Shown: positions 33,010 through 42,490 of the stretch, one piece after another
How the letters are laid out: each line of letters starts with the position of its first letter
How positions within the stretch are numbered: position 1 is the first letter of the stretch
Assembly: GCF_003363155.1 (NCBI RefSeq)
Contig: NZ_QRBE01000002.1
Coordinates: 79,785 to 143,784, forward strand
Length of the DNA: 64,000 bases
Reading direction: 5' to 3'
Source of the DNA: Dyella monticola
GTDB lineage: Bacteria; Pseudomonadota; Gammaproteobacteria; Xanthomonadales; Rhodanobacteraceae
The notes under the pieces: model-generated
Databases searched by the model: none
Told to the model about the DNA's origin: nothing
What the model saw: only the letters and a program-made list of their open reading frames with translations
Position numbers and translations under genes: made by a program

Positions 33010-34085
33010 ATACCTTGTCTGTCGACACGTCGTTGCACGTCGCCGATCGGCCGGCTTCCGGCCTGCTGGGGCTCGCCGAGCGCGGCCTCATCCCGGATGG
33101 TCTGCTGCGTTATGGCATTCGCCAGCACTGCGCACTGCGCCTTCGTGAGCAACGCATCGGTGGCACCAGTGCGCAGGCGAACCGTTTTCAACGCATGATC
33201 GAAGAGCTTCGGCATAGCCCCATCGCGATTCATACCGATGCGGCCAATGCACAGCATTACGAATTGCCCGCCGAGTTCTTCAAGCTATGTCTCGGGCCAC
33301 ACCTCAAATACTCAGGTTGTTACTATCCGACCGGGGACGAGTCCCTTGCGGAGGCCGAACAGGCCATGCTGACGCTCTACGGTGAGCGCGCCGACCTCGC
33401 CAACGGCCAATCGATTCTGGAACTCGGTTGCGGCTGGGGCTCACTGACCTTGTGGATGGCAGAACGTTATCCCGCCGCTCGCATCACCGCCGTGTCCAAC
33501 TCGCAGCGGCAGCGAGCGCATATCGAGGCCGAATGCCTCAAGCGGGGCCTGTTCAATGTGCGAGTCATCACCCACGACGTCAACACACTACAGCTCGAAG
33601 CGGCGCAGTTCGATCGTTGCGTTTCGGTGGAAATGTTCGAGCACATGCGCAACTACGGACAGTTGATGGGACGAATCGCTTCGTGGCTGAAGCCCAAAGG
33701 TAAATTGTTTGTGCACATCTTTGCCCACCGCACGCTGATGTATCCGTTTGAAACAACTGGCAACGACAACTGGATGGGCCTGCATTTTTTCACCGGCGGA
33801 TTGATGCCCTCCACCGACACCTTGCTATGGTTTCAGCAGGATTTGTCGCTGGAACACCGTTGGCTAGTCGATGGTACGCACTACCAGCGCACCGCCAATC
33901 ACTGGTTGGAGCGCCAGGACGACCAACGAGGCCAAGTCATGAAGGTGCTCACGCACGCCTATGGCGCCAAGGCCCCGCTTTGGTTTCAGCGCTGGCGCAT
34001 GTTCTGGATGGCTTGCGCCGAATTATTCGGCTACGCCAGCGGACAGGAGTGGCAGATCGCTCACTATCGGTTCGCCCGTCGATAA
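33006..34085 (+). CDS. CFA-synthase/coclaurine-N-methyltransferase-like SAM methyltransferase (second copy)
   Basis: 359 residues from ATG 33006. The SAM motif is ILELGCGWGSLTLWMAERYP, then ITAVSNSQRQRAHIEAECLK and CVSVEMFEHMRNYGQLMGRI. HYELPAEFFKLCLGPHLKYS replaces the canonical HYDLGN of CFA synthases. This branch is close to plant coclaurine N-methyltransferases and to the bacterial fatty-acid C-methylases of furan fatty acid synthesis (UfaM-like), so a methylase rather than a cyclopropanase is likely. It is the last tightly coupled gene of the lipid block. Confidence 0.87.
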   Translation: MNTLSVDTSLHVADRPASGLLGLAERGLIPDGLLRYGIRQHCALRLREQRIGGTSAQANRFQRMIEELRHSPIAIHTDAANAQHYELPAEFFKLCLGPHLKYSGCYYPTGDESLAEAEQAMLTLYGERADLANGQSILELGCGWGSLTLWMAERYPAARITAVSNSQRQRAHIEAECLKRGLFNVRVITHDVNTLQLEAAQFDRCVSVEMFEHMRNYGQLMGRIASWLKPKGKLFVHIFAHRTLMYPFETTGNDNWMGLHFFTGGLMPSTDTLLWFQQDLSLEHRWLVDGTHYQRTANHWLERQDDQRGQVMKVLTHAYGAKAPLWFQRWRMFWMACAELFGYASGQEWQIAHYRFARR

Positions 34086-34114
34086 GCGACTCCTTCCCGC
34101 TTAGGAGAAACACC

Positions 34115-34681
34115 ATGCGACTGTCCAACTCACTGTTTTTCGCCTGTGGATTTATAGTGGCGTCGACGGGCGCTGGCGCAAGGAGCCTGCCGCCGGTCCA
34201 GCCGGTCAACCATGTGGATCTCACCCGCTTCATGGGTACGTGGTATGTGATCGCGACGATCCCCACGCGCTTTGAAAAGAACGCCTATAACGCGGTGGAA
34301 ACCTATACGTTGCAGCCCGACGGAAATGTCTACACGGCCTTCCGCTTCAATAACGGCGGCTTCGGTGCGCCGGAAAAGAAAATCCACTCGCTCGGTATCG
34401 TCAAGGCCAACACCGGTAATGCGATCTGGGGGGTGCAACTGTTTTGGCCACTGCGAGCGCAGTACATCGTGGCTTATCTGAGTCAGGACTACCGCGAGAC
34501 CATTGTGGCGCGTGATGCCCGCGATTACACGTGGGTGATGGCCCGCACTCCGACCATCTCTCCGCATGACTACGCCGTGCTTATCGATAAAGTGAAAGCA
34601 CTGGGGTATGACATATCGAAAATTCGAAAAGTACCGCAGCGTTGGTCGAGCGACATTGTCGGCAAGGCAGGAGGCAACTAG
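34115..34681 (+). CDS. Exported lipocalin-family protein
   Basis: 188 residues from ATG 34115, preceded by TTAGGAGA. A signal peptide is visible (SNSLFFACGFIVASTGAGARS). The mature part starts with VDLTRFMGTWYVIATIPTRF (lipocalin GxW), YNAVETYTLQPDGNVYTAFR, YIVAYLSQDYRETIVAR and YTWVMARTPTISPHDY. It is probably periplasmic and carries or sequesters modified acyl lipids. It follows the methyltransferase by 29 bases and ends the lipid operon. Confidence 0.87.
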   Translation: MRLSNSLFFACGFIVASTGAGARSLPPVQPVNHVDLTRFMGTWYVIATIPTRFEKNAYNAVETYTLQPDGNVYTAFRFNNGGFGAPEKKIHSLGIVKANTGNAIWGVQLFWPLRAQYIVAYLSQDYRETIVARDARDYTWVMARTPTISPHDYAVLIDKVKALGYDISKIRKVPQRWSSDIVGKAGGN

Positions 34682-34796
34682 AACAGTTCACCGCACGATC
34701 GCTATAGACGCGTTCCCTTAGCGATTACGCGCACGTGTTGATAGATACTTCCACGTCACGGATCAACGTCATGCTTCGTTATACGGGTTATCTTTT

Positions 34797-35465
34797 ATGC
34801 TTACCGTTCATCATTTGAACAACTCCCGCTCGCAGCGCGTACTCTGGCTGCTTGAAGAGCTCGCCGTACCTTACGAGGTCTGTTATTACCAACGTGACCC
34901 CAAAACCATGCTTGCGCCGCCCGAGCTGCGCACGATTCATCCGTTAGGCAAGTCGCCGATCGTCGTGGACGAGGGAAGGACGCTTGCCGAATCAAGCGCC
35001 ATCATTGAGTACCTCATTGAGCGCTACGGTGATGGTCGCCTCGCGCCGGCCCCAAATACTCCTGAGCGCTTGCGTTACACCTACTGGCTGCACTACGCGG
35101 AAGGTTCGGCGATGCCGCTGCTGCTTTTGAAGCTCGTTGCCGCACGCATCGCAACAGCGCCTACGCCTTTCTTCACCCAGTTGATTGCACGTAAGATCTC
35201 AGAGAAATTGCAATCGAGCTTCGTCGACCCGCAGCTTCAACTGCATCTGTCCTATATCGATAACTCCCTTGCCGCCACCGGATGGTTCGTCGGCGATACG
35301 TTCAGCGCGGCCGACATTCAGATGAGCTTTCCCCTCGAGGCGGCATTGGCACGCGGTAGGGGTGAAAAATTTCCTCACGTCGCCGCGTTCATCACGCGCA
35401 TCCAAAAGCGCCCGGCGTATCAGCGCGCGCTGGAACGTGGCGGCCTCTATGATCTCTCGCGTTAA
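34797..35465 (+). CDS. Glutathione S-transferase
   Basis: 222 residues. N-terminal thioredoxin fold: VHHLNNSRSQRVLWLLEELA (with catalytic Ser), HPLGKSPIVVDEGRTLAESS (cis-Pro and ES glutathione site). The C-terminal helical domain has FVGDTFSAADIQMSFPLEAA with the capping-box Asp. Cytosolic and likely to detoxify lipid peroxidation products, which would fit next to a singlet-oxygen response. It has its own 115-base upstream region. Confidence 0.88.
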   Translation: MLTVHHLNNSRSQRVLWLLEELAVPYEVCYYQRDPKTMLAPPELRTIHPLGKSPIVVDEGRTLAESSAIIEYLIERYGDGRLAPAPNTPERLRYTYWLHYAEGSAMPLLLLKLVAARIATAPTPFFTQLIARKISEKLQSSFVDPQLQLHLSYIDNSLAATGWFVGDTFSAADIQMSFPLEAALARGRGEKFPHVAAFITRIQKRPAYQRALERGGLYDLSR

Positions 35466-35713
35466 TGGGTAATGGAAATCAGAGCTACATCGTGTCCATG
35501 ATCGAGCGCTGAGCCGTGACATGAACATTCGACTCCTGCAAACCCGGGCAAGCTTTTCGCGAGGCACGGGGTTGACCGCTTCGAATATCCGCAATCTGGT
35601 GAGCCACTTTGTATCTCCCCTTGTCTGACTACGTCGGTGGGCTTCTTGTCATACCGGGTATGCCATGAGACCTACCTGAGGTTCAAAGGCCGGCACGGCC
35701 GGAGTCAATACCT

Positions 35714-36082
35714 ATGTGGAGAGTGCTTCTCGTTGAAGATGACCCCGATGTCGCCGCAAGCACCAAGGCGACTCTTGAACACCTGGGTTACTTCGTCATC
35801 CTGGCAAGCGATGGCCATCAAGGATTTGAGCTCATCGCCAGCGAGCAACCGGACATAGTGGTCACAGATGAGATGATGCCGGTGATGTCGGGTTTCGAAA
35901 TGGTTGAACGCGCGCGGGAAGCCCATTACAAAGGCTTCGTCGTCGTATGCAGTGCTATCTCCGAATCAGGCGTTCGTAACCGCCAAGCTCGCTACGACGC
36001 TTTTCTTCAGAAACCCTATCGCGTGCAAGACATCGCGTCGATACTGAACATGTTGCGAGCGATATCTGATGGTGCTAAGTAG
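35714..36082 (+). CDS. Single-domain response regulator (receiver only)
   Basis: 122 residues. Receiver fold with acidic pair VEDDPDV (about 8-12), phospho-Asp in VVTDEMMPVMSGFEM (about 52), Ser/Thr at VCSAISE and Lys in FLQKPYR (about 97). There is no output domain, so it acts by protein contacts, as CheY-like or Spo0F-like proteins do. No kinase gene is adjacent; the HWE kinase at 23538 is a candidate partner. The unknown gene at 36215-36487 is convergent to it. Confidence 0.88.
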   Translation: MWRVLLVEDDPDVAASTKATLEHLGYFVILASDGHQGFELIASEQPDIVVTDEMMPVMSGFEMVERAREAHYKGFVVVCSAISESGVRNRQARYDAFLQKPYRVQDIASILNMLRAISDGAK

Positions 36083-36214
36083 ATATTCAACTGTCGACCG
36101 ATACCTTGAGAAATGGAACTTCCAGGATAGTTCGTAACCACGCTCCATGGCCTTACGGTTATGGTAGCGACCCATCTCGGAGTCCAATATCGATCGGCTT
36201 TCCAAAATTAAAAG

Positions 36215-36487
36215 TCAAGGGGTCGGAACGATGCAAGTGACCAAGTACGTTCCTGCCCTAGTACGTTCGTAAAGGCAGCTCCCGTTTTTCGCCGCCATCT
36301 TGTTGACGATGCGCGCCCATACCGTATCGCGCGCGGAGTACGTACAGAGCATCTCTATGCCTTTCTCACCGTAAGGTAGAAAATCCAGTTCTGGCATCTC
36401 GTCTGACGTGATCTCGAATAAATGCGTGCCACCTTGTTTGAGGATGACTTCAAGGTTGGCCGCCTTGGAACGATGATAGACAGTCAT
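36215..36487 (-). CDS. Small unknown protein, first of two paralogues
   Basis: 90 residues from ATG 36487; the frame is open to ATG 36562, but similarity to its paralogue begins at the internal MTVYH. It shares with the protein at 55458-55832 the pattern MTV-H, LKxGGTHxFEIxxDEMPxL, a Cys after GxxLxC, a W-I pair, C-Y-R and a C-terminal TYxVxCxVPxP. It is probably a small beta-rich soluble protein. I do not recognise the family. Both copies lie just downstream of, and convergent to, a response regulator gene. Confidence 0.6.
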   Translation of the reverse strand: MTVYHRSKAANLEVILKQGGTHLFEITSDEMPELDFLPYGEKGIEMLCTYSARDTVWARIVNKMAAKNGSCLYERTRAGTYLVTCIVPTP

Positions 36488-36573
36488 ATGCGGTTTGATG
36501 GAAAGATCAGTGGTAAGCTCGTTGTCTGCATATGCGACAGGTCCGCAAAGGAATGTCGTCATTGGTGCCTATT

Positions 36574-36732
36574 ATGAATGCGTTTGTGGTCGAAGACGAC
36601 CCCATGCTGTCCTCAACGCTGATGGACGTATTGGTTGCGTTCGGGATTACGGTTATCGGTCCCGCTAGGGACATACCGAGTGCGTTCGCTTGGCCGGATA
36701 GCCATAAGATCGTTACCGGTCGCAATAGGTAG
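36574..36732 (+). pseudogene. Truncated response-regulator receiver
   Basis: 52 residues starting MNAFVVEDDPMLSSTLMDVL. They match the first half of a receiver closely related to the intact protein at 45706 (LKAFLVEDQPMVASTLKDAL). The frame ends in unrelated VTGRNR and a stop before the phospho-accepting Asp. It cannot be phosphorylated and is best read as a gene fragment. Confidence 0.65.
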
Positions 36733-37789
36733 CGCAATGAAATTGCGCTCTGCCATTTGCTCATATGTTTGGAGAAAAGGTAGATAGAGTTGAACGATCC
36801 ATTCTCCATTCCCCTTTTTGCCAGCATATGGGTGGAGAATTTCACCGTCCGGCCGACGCCGGTCAAAGCGCAATACGCCAGAGTGAGGATAACGTTGATC
36901 ACGTAAGGACGATATCATTCGATTCACTACATCAACGGAGTATCGTGGATGACTGGTTCCCTTGAATTCACGCATCGATGCTGCCGTGGCTTCAGTGTTG
37001 GTTAGATGACAGCTCTCGATCTCATACTGAATTCAGCCGATCTCAATGACCTGCGCCTGGGTGATTGGAGCGAAGCATCTTCGGGCGCCCGAAGACGTAG
37101 AAATAGAGGCGTTTGACAACGAGACGCCCAGATCGCGAAGCATGATTCCTTATCTGTTCAACGCGCAGATTCTTGACTGTCTATCTGTCCGCGACGCCAG
37201 AATATTTTGCGGGCAAACGCCGGGTACTTTTTAACACCGGCTTATCGGGCGATGGCGTATTACGTTCACCGGAGTCGCCGGGCTCGGTCGCTGACCTGAT
37301 GCCCGGATTTGTACTGCTGCCTCGCCTGCCTGGAGGGCCGGGGATTCGCCCCTCATGTCATGATCGTGCCGGCGGCTCCGCGCGAAGAGCACAATCTGGT
37401 CTTCCCCAGTTGTCCCCACGCCACTTCTCACAACTCGTTCTCGCAGCAGTATCGTGTTTGGTTGGATTTTATTACGGTCTGTATATGGACTCCTCCCCTT
37501 GCCAAGCATCCTCTTGCTGTGGCATCCGCGTCGACTGGACACGTATAGCCGTTTGCATAGGGTGGCGTTACCGTGCGATGCCAGCGTGCCAGTGAAGGAG
37601 CTGTGTCGCCGGCATACCTGGAAAACCGATCATGTCTCGTCGGAACGTATGCGAGCGCACGATGGTCGGGTCATGATGTATCTCCATTTCGCGAGTGGAC
37701 AGGTGACGTGGAATGGCTGATGAAAAAGGCCTGGTACGTTACCGTGCAAGGTACGCACTATATGTTGGACGAACAGTATCGGCGAACGC
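36733..37789. other. Decayed, gene-poor DNA
   Basis: No intact gene is supported. Between about 37430 and 37600 three frames contain short membrane-like pieces (QLVLAAVSCLVGFYYGLY, GLLPLPSILLLWH, RIAVCIGWRYRAMPAC) that together resemble the N-terminal half of a MAPEG protein. This suggests several frameshifts in front of the MAPEG frame at 37790. A - strand frame at 36613-36975 is long enough to be a gene but has no supporting feature. Confidence 0.45.
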
Positions 37790-38236
37790 ATGCTCTTTGC
37801 ATTGAAATGTTTTTGCCTTGTGGTTCTGTTCTGTCTCGTGTTGGGGGTGGAGGCCGTGGCCCACGAGCGGCTGGGCTCGCCCGCACTCGACCCGCTTGCG
37901 GGATTCGAGACAAGGCGACTGCGAGTCAATCAGCGCTACCTTCAGAATATGCTTGAACAGGTCGTCATTTTTGGTGCGGCCCTGTTCGGATTGGCACTCT
38001 ACTCGCCAGATGGAGCTGCAATGCGCGCCGTCCTGGCGACCGCGGTCGTATGGGTGCTGGCGCGTTTCGCGTTCTGGATGGGTTACCACCGGAGCGCCGC
38101 GATGCGCGGCTTGGGTCCGCCGGGAATGGCACTCAGCGTGATCGTTCTAGTCTATGTCGCAGGCCGGATCGGCTTCGACGTTGGCGGTATCGTGGGGGCC
38201 GCGATCCCATCTTGGCATTCGTGGTTATCGAGATAG
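37790..38236 (+). CDS. MAPEG-family membrane protein, N-terminus doubtful
   Basis: 148 residues with four hydrophobic segments. RRLRVNQRYLQNMLEQVVIF is the MAPEG core (N-x-x-E-Q region) and the rest, FAFWMGYHRSAAMRGLGPPG and SVIVLVYVAGRIGF, fits bacterial members. The family includes glutathione-dependent transferases and peroxidases of the membrane. No ribosome site precedes ATG 37790, and upstream DNA holds out-of-frame MAPEG-like pieces, so the gene may be a frameshifted remnant. Confidence 0.5.
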   Translation: MLFALKCFCLVVLFCLVLGVEAVAHERLGSPALDPLAGFETRRLRVNQRYLQNMLEQVVIFGAALFGLALYSPDGAAMRAVLATAVVWVLARFAFWMGYHRSAAMRGLGPPGMALSVIVLVYVAGRIGFDVGGIVGAAIPSWHSWLSR

Positions 38237-39019
38237 TCTTGTTTCGGACAACACGTCGATTGCGAACGACCGATTCTGCCTGATCGTACCGTGGCGCCCT
38301 ATGACGACTTCGTGGTGACTTTCGGTCCGAGCCCAGACTCCTATCGTCCCAGCGGATCATTGACCGTGCACTGCTTGGTAATCCCCTTGGGGGCGTGGAC
38401 GTGGAACGGCGTCATGCGTAGCATCCCCGCGTGTGTGTGCGTCGAACGCCGAAGCGAACAGCAACAATCGTTGCTTAAGCGCTTCGCTGACACAGGCATA
38501 TCGGCAGGCTACGTCAGTGCAGTTAAGACTCGGATCGATGAAAAACGTCGTCGATGATCGGTTGGTTTGCGTTGACCTGTTCCCAATGTTTTAGGGCGGT
38601 ACACTGAAGGTTTGGCCATCGAACACTATGTCGTCACGCCGCTCACGGAACCACGCGCACATTTCAAAAGCATATGGGTAAAAGTATGTGCGTTCATTCA
38701 CTCGTTTGCGAGATTCCACTATGGCAACTTCTCTTGGATGTCGACAAGGAACGACTGAAGGCGGCGCCGGGTTTGACAAGGACCATTGGCCGAACTTTGC
38801 CGACAGTTCGTTCACCACCCACTTGCGAGCGTATTTCCAGCACTAATCCAGAAGATATGCGCCTTCAAAACCTGATTAAACGGTAAATCTATAGGGGCCG
38901 CCTCTCTACCTAAGTGCGGGTCGTCTGCGGCCCCGTATGGAGCCGAAGATCGCTGGAACAAAGTGCTTTGCACCAGGGGGAAAGCCATCCTGCTTTCCCC
39001 GGCCAAATGCGCGCTTCGT
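38237..39019. other. Gene-poor stretch
   Basis: Only short overlapping frames on both strands without ribosome sites, conserved motifs or membrane/signal features. I see no supported gene, RNA or repeat here. Confidence 0.5.
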
Positions 39020-39274
39020 TTACTTGCCCTGTTTGTCCGACGAGGATTTCTCACCGTGCTCGTCACTAAATCGTTTGCCCGCTTCACGTGCGTGTTCTTC
39101 AGCGTGGTGGCCGTGACCAGTCGCCAAATGCGCATGGTGAGCGCCCTTCGATGCATCGTTGTTCTTCAAATGTTTTGCCGCTTCCTCATGATGCTTGGCG
39201 GCATGCTTGTGATGTTCGGCGGCTTTTGAATGGTGCTCGTGATGGGTGCCACCGCTTTTATCTTGACTGGTCAT
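39020..39274 (-). CDS. Histidine-rich small protein
   Basis: 84 residues, with GAGG upstream of ATG 39274. It is extremely rich in His, Ala, Lys and Glu with a repeated HH-heptad look (SKAAEHHKHAAKHHEEAAKH, GAHHAHLATGHGHHAEEHAR). It is predicted as one long amphipathic helix. Similar His/Ala/Lys-rich proteins of unknown function occur in many proteobacteria. Metal binding (Ni, Zn, Cu) is a reasonable inference. It has no signal peptide and stands alone. Confidence 0.72.
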   Translation of the reverse strand: MTSQDKSGGTHHEHHSKAAEHHKHAAKHHEEAAKHLKNNDASKGAHHAHLATGHGHHAEEHAREAGKRFSDEHGEKSSSDKQGK

Positions 39275-39976
39275 GATGCGTTACCTCGACGTAGTGCGTG
39301 AAAAGGAGGCTGCACGACGGGGTACGCCACAGTGCAGGTCTTCGATCCTACGCGGCGTCGGTATTTGTGCAGTGAACGCTTCATGTGCTCGCTGTCGTTG
39401 TCAAGCATGCGCCAAGACGGCCCATCAGGTTCAGCGAGAGAGTGGACGATATTTCACCCAAGGCGGCATGGCACCGCCTCGTGCGTAATCGCGTCGGCCG
39501 GGTCATGCTGCAGAAAACACCCAAAACACGATCCGTAAGTCAGTGGGAGCTTTCTTAGAGCGGGGTTCCGGTTGCCTCATTGTGCGCATGCTGTCGATTC
39601 GTGTTGCGTGTTGTGCGACGACTTTCACCTGCGCTGGTCGTGATCGTCCAAGCGCGCAGTGCGCTTGGCGGAGTGGCCTGCACACCCTCGCGTTCCTGAA
39701 TTGGCGAACTCGAGCCGCACGGTCTTCTTGCATGCGAATGCGTAATGCTTCGATAGGGGCGATGCAGTCGTTCGCCGCACAGTCGCACGCCCCAGCGTCA
39801 TCACGTTCGCCGCCTTACCCGCGCATCGCCGCGATACCTCATCACTATTTACTCACAAAGGTGTACGGATAAGCGTTGAGATTCCCAGGAAGGTCAGCGT
39901 TCATGGCGCATGCTTTGCTTACCATGAAGGTGGCACGCCACGTTTGTACCGTCTAGAAAACACGAAAGGACTAACC
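39275..39976. other. Gene-poor stretch
   Basis: No frame here has both a ribosome site and recognisable protein character. Confidence 0.5.
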
Positions 39977-40500
39977 GTGAGCGATGGCCGGTCGAGAGCC
40001 GTATCCATACAAGCGATCATTTTCTTCGGTAGTGTGACTGCCGTGCTGCTCTTTTTGTGTTAGCGCATGATCTGGCATCGAATCTCCGCAGTCTATGGCG
40101 CGATAGCAGCGAGTGCACCGATGATGCAGCGATCAACGTGTCGCAAATGGCCCAAGGTCCCCTCAGATCCAGCGCCAACGCCATGATAGTTATCGCCGAG
40201 GCGTCGCGCCGTTTTCGTCCCGCGATGCCACTGAACGATGCGGCCTTAAAAGGTCTCATCACTACCGTTCTCAAGCAGCAGCCCCAGATAGGGCGCGTCG
40301 CCTTGGTGGATACAGCGAAGCCCGATAGCCCATGGGCGTCTTTTCACCCCATCAGCACTTCATTTCACTTGATCAGCCATCCGTTTCTTCCTGAACAACC
40401 GCGCCGATGCCTGATAGCAGAGCATCTGATCGAGCGTCACCAACACAAAAGAAGTCAACGTAGACTCACTTCACATCCAGGTGATGGGGTTGCCATCTGA
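39977..40500 (+). pseudogene. Possible frameshifted membrane-anchored sensor fragment
   Basis: GTG 39977 is preceded by AAAGGA at good spacing and opens a 28-residue peptide with one membrane helix (IQAIIFFGSVTAVLLFLC), ending at TAG 40061. An overlapping frame from 40057 continues with a soluble, periplasmic-looking stretch (DLASNLRSLWRDSSECTDDA, FRPAMPLNDAALKGLITTVL) to 40500. Together they resemble the N-terminus of a one-helix sensor domain broken by a frameshift. The short peptide alone could also be a genuine microprotein. Confidence 0.35.
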
Positions 40501-40700
40501 GTTATGCACTATGAGTACTACGTCGACGTCAATGTCAGTCTGGAGCTAAGCGCCTCTTCTTAGTCTTCAGGAATTCATCTCATCCATGAAGAGCTTCCTA
40601 AGCTCCCCTCTGCGATAGACATTCAGGCTAGGCGCCGAAAGCTGAGATTGGGCATGGGTCGCTTTGTGAGTAATCTTTACGCATATTCCGCTGGACCCCA

Positions 40701-42017
40701 TCACTGCGCGTGCCAGTCGTATGCCGTGCCGTTGGTCACGAAGCGGGCGCTGCCATCGGAAAGGTTGACGACGTTGACCTGATCCTTGAGAACCACGGTC
40801 GCGGACGAGGTTGTGGTTTCGCTGTGGCAGTTGGCCAGGAGCCGCGTGCCATCCGGCGACACACGCACCGGTAGCCACCACAAAAATGTGGTCGGGTCCA
40901 CGGTGACGCATGGCGAGGTGACCTTGCGCAGACCCGATCCGTCAGTCTTCACGGCGTAGATCTCTTCGTCCTGAGGGGAGGATGGCAGGGTGGCTGCAGT
41001 CACAAAGGCGTGGCTGCCATCCGGCGAGATCAGCGCCTGGTTGTTGGGCAAGAGCGTGACCACGTTGCTGGGATCTGCAAGCGCGACCGTCTGGCCCGTC
41101 AGCATGTTCTTGGCACACCACACGCCACTATAGTCCCCGTTGATCGCCGTATTGCAGGGGCCAGGCTCGTTCGGATTCTTGAACATGGCATAGATCACCT
41201 CATGGCCGTCGTACGAGATATCACCGACGCCCCCTCCTGCATAAGGCTCTTGGACGTTCGCCTGGATCAAGGTCGCGGCACCGGTGGCAGTATTGATCAG
41301 GTAGATATCCGCTTCCGGTTGCGGAGTGACGTTGTGATCCGCATGCACCGCATAGACCAGCAGACGGCTTCCATCGCCCGACCAGCGGATCGCCTCGACT
41401 GCACAGTAATTCCAGCGGTCAGCGCACCAGAGCGTGTGGTTGTTGGAGCCGTTCGAATTCATCAGGCTTACGCACGCGGGATGTTTACCAAACTGGTCGT
41501 CCGGAACATTGGTGTAGGCAATCTGGTCGTTACCGGCCGGTCCCCAGCTGACGGAACCGTAGCCCGGACCTGCGCTCGGCGGTTGCAGGTCATCGGCACC
41601 ATAAAACATCGGCGTCGTGCGCACACCGTAGGCGTTCATGAGGACGTATTTGCCGTACAAGGCCATAGCGTTGTAGTTGGGTAGCGCGGACTGCGCCGGA
41701 AGGAGCACGCTGTATGTCCCGGCCGGATTGAAGGCATTCGTCACCCAAAGGTCCATGTAGTTCCCGATGCCGGGCATGTCGAATTCACCCGTGGTGTACG
41801 GCGTGAGCTGTCGCTCCTGCAGGCCATCGTCATCGATGCTGAAGATCGCCGAACTAACAGGGCTACTGACTCCGTCGACCATACCATTCATGGTACGCCC
41901 GAAAAGAACCGTGCCGGAAGATGCTTGCGCGGCAGCGGCCAACGGTCTGGCCGCGAACGCGGCAGCGAACAAGCAGACAAGCGCCACCAGGGTGCGGTTA
42001 CGCGAGAGAATTTGCAT
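40701..42017 (-). CDS. Secreted TolB/WD40-like beta-propeller protein
   Basis: 438 residues from ATG 42017, with GGAGAG upstream; the frame opens at 42053. The signal peptide is clear (LVALVCLFAAAFAARPLAAAAQA). Repeated propeller blades carry TolB-like D-G-S signatures: IRWSGDGSRLLVYAVHAD, ISYDGHEVIYAMF, ALISPDGSHAFVTAATLP, VRVSPDGTRLLANCHSET. Several Cys suggest disulfides in the periplasm or outside. It lacks the enzymatic domains of peptidase-linked propellers. A single gene; ligand unknown. Confidence 0.78.
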   Translation of the reverse strand: MQILSRNRTLVALVCLFAAAFAARPLAAAAQASSGTVLFGRTMNGMVDGVSSPVSSAIFSIDDDGLQERQLTPYTTGEFDMPGIGNYMDLWVTNAFNPAGTYSVLLPAQSALPNYNAMALYGKYVLMNAYGVRTTPMFYGADDLQPPSAGPGYGSVSWGPAGNDQIAYTNVPDDQFGKHPACVSLMNSNGSNNHTLWCADRWNYCAVEAIRWSGDGSRLLVYAVHADHNVTPQPEADIYLINTATGAATLIQANVQEPYAGGGVGDISYDGHEVIYAMFKNPNEPGPCNTAINGDYSGVWCAKNMLTGQTVALADPSNVVTLLPNNQALISPDGSHAFVTAATLPSSPQDEEIYAVKTDGSGLRKVTSPCVTVDPTTFLWWLPVRVSPDGTRLLANCHSETTTSSATVVLKDQVNVVNLSDGSARFVTNGTAYDWHAQ

Positions 42018-42089
42018 GACACTCTCCTTCGGCCATGGCGGCCGCCATGTCACTGACGTGGATTACCGACGCACCATCCCCCTCGACAC

Positions 42090-42185
42090 TTAACGCTGCG
42101 TCGGACGATGCACTCTAGGCTCGCAACCGCATGTGATCTGTGAACTCTTGGCCACCGTGAACAGCCGCGCTTGGCGGGTGTCCAT
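42090..42185 (-). CDS. Possible 31-residue small protein
   Basis: ATG 42185 is preceded immediately by AAGGAGAG, and the frame MDTRQARLFTVAKSSQITCG runs to TAA 42090. It overlaps, in another frame, the longer - strand frame 42050-42286, which starts MATSETYQAKVNDLTAQAQS (a coiled-coil start) but becomes unprotein-like after about 33 residues. One of the two may be real; both may be remnants. Confidence 0.28.
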   Translation of the reverse strand: MDTRQARLFTVAKSSQITCGCEPRVHRPTQR

Positions 42186-42310
42186 CTCTCCTTTTGAGCG
42201 TTGGCCTGGACGACTTTTTGCTGGAGGGATTGGGCCTGAGCTGTGAGGTCGTTGACCTTAGCTTGGTAGGTTTCGGATGTCGCCATGACAAAGTGTTCCT
42301 GTCCGCTGGG

Positions 42311-42490
42311 TTACATCAAAGTGAGGCTGTCGCCTTCCTCAGTGCCGCTCATGTTATTCGCGGTGGCAAAAGGTTCGGTGACTTGCGCGGCCGGAGTAAT
42401 CGAGCGCCCGTCGGGGGTGCCGTGGATATTTAAGATGAAGCGTTCAAGCGGTCCGTCAAGCTTCACTGCGACATGGTTCGGCGTACCCAT
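42311..42490 (-). CDS. Hypothetical small protein
   Basis: 59 residues from ATG 42490 (MGTPNHVAVKLDGPLERFIL, then IHGTPDGRSITPAAQVTEPF). A GAGGGG lies about 15 bases upstream. It has a beta-strand character and no family match. It ends 24 bases before the coiled-coil-like frame starting at 42286 on the same strand, so the two could be a short operon. Confidence 0.35.
   Translation of the reverse strand: MGTPNHVAVKLDGPLERFILNIHGTPDGRSITPAAQVTEPFATANNMSGTEEGDSLTLM

Noticed and set aside
36613..36975. 120-residue - strand frame
   Set aside because: Overlaps the receiver fragment antisense; no ribosome site, domain or paralogue, so not listed as a gene.
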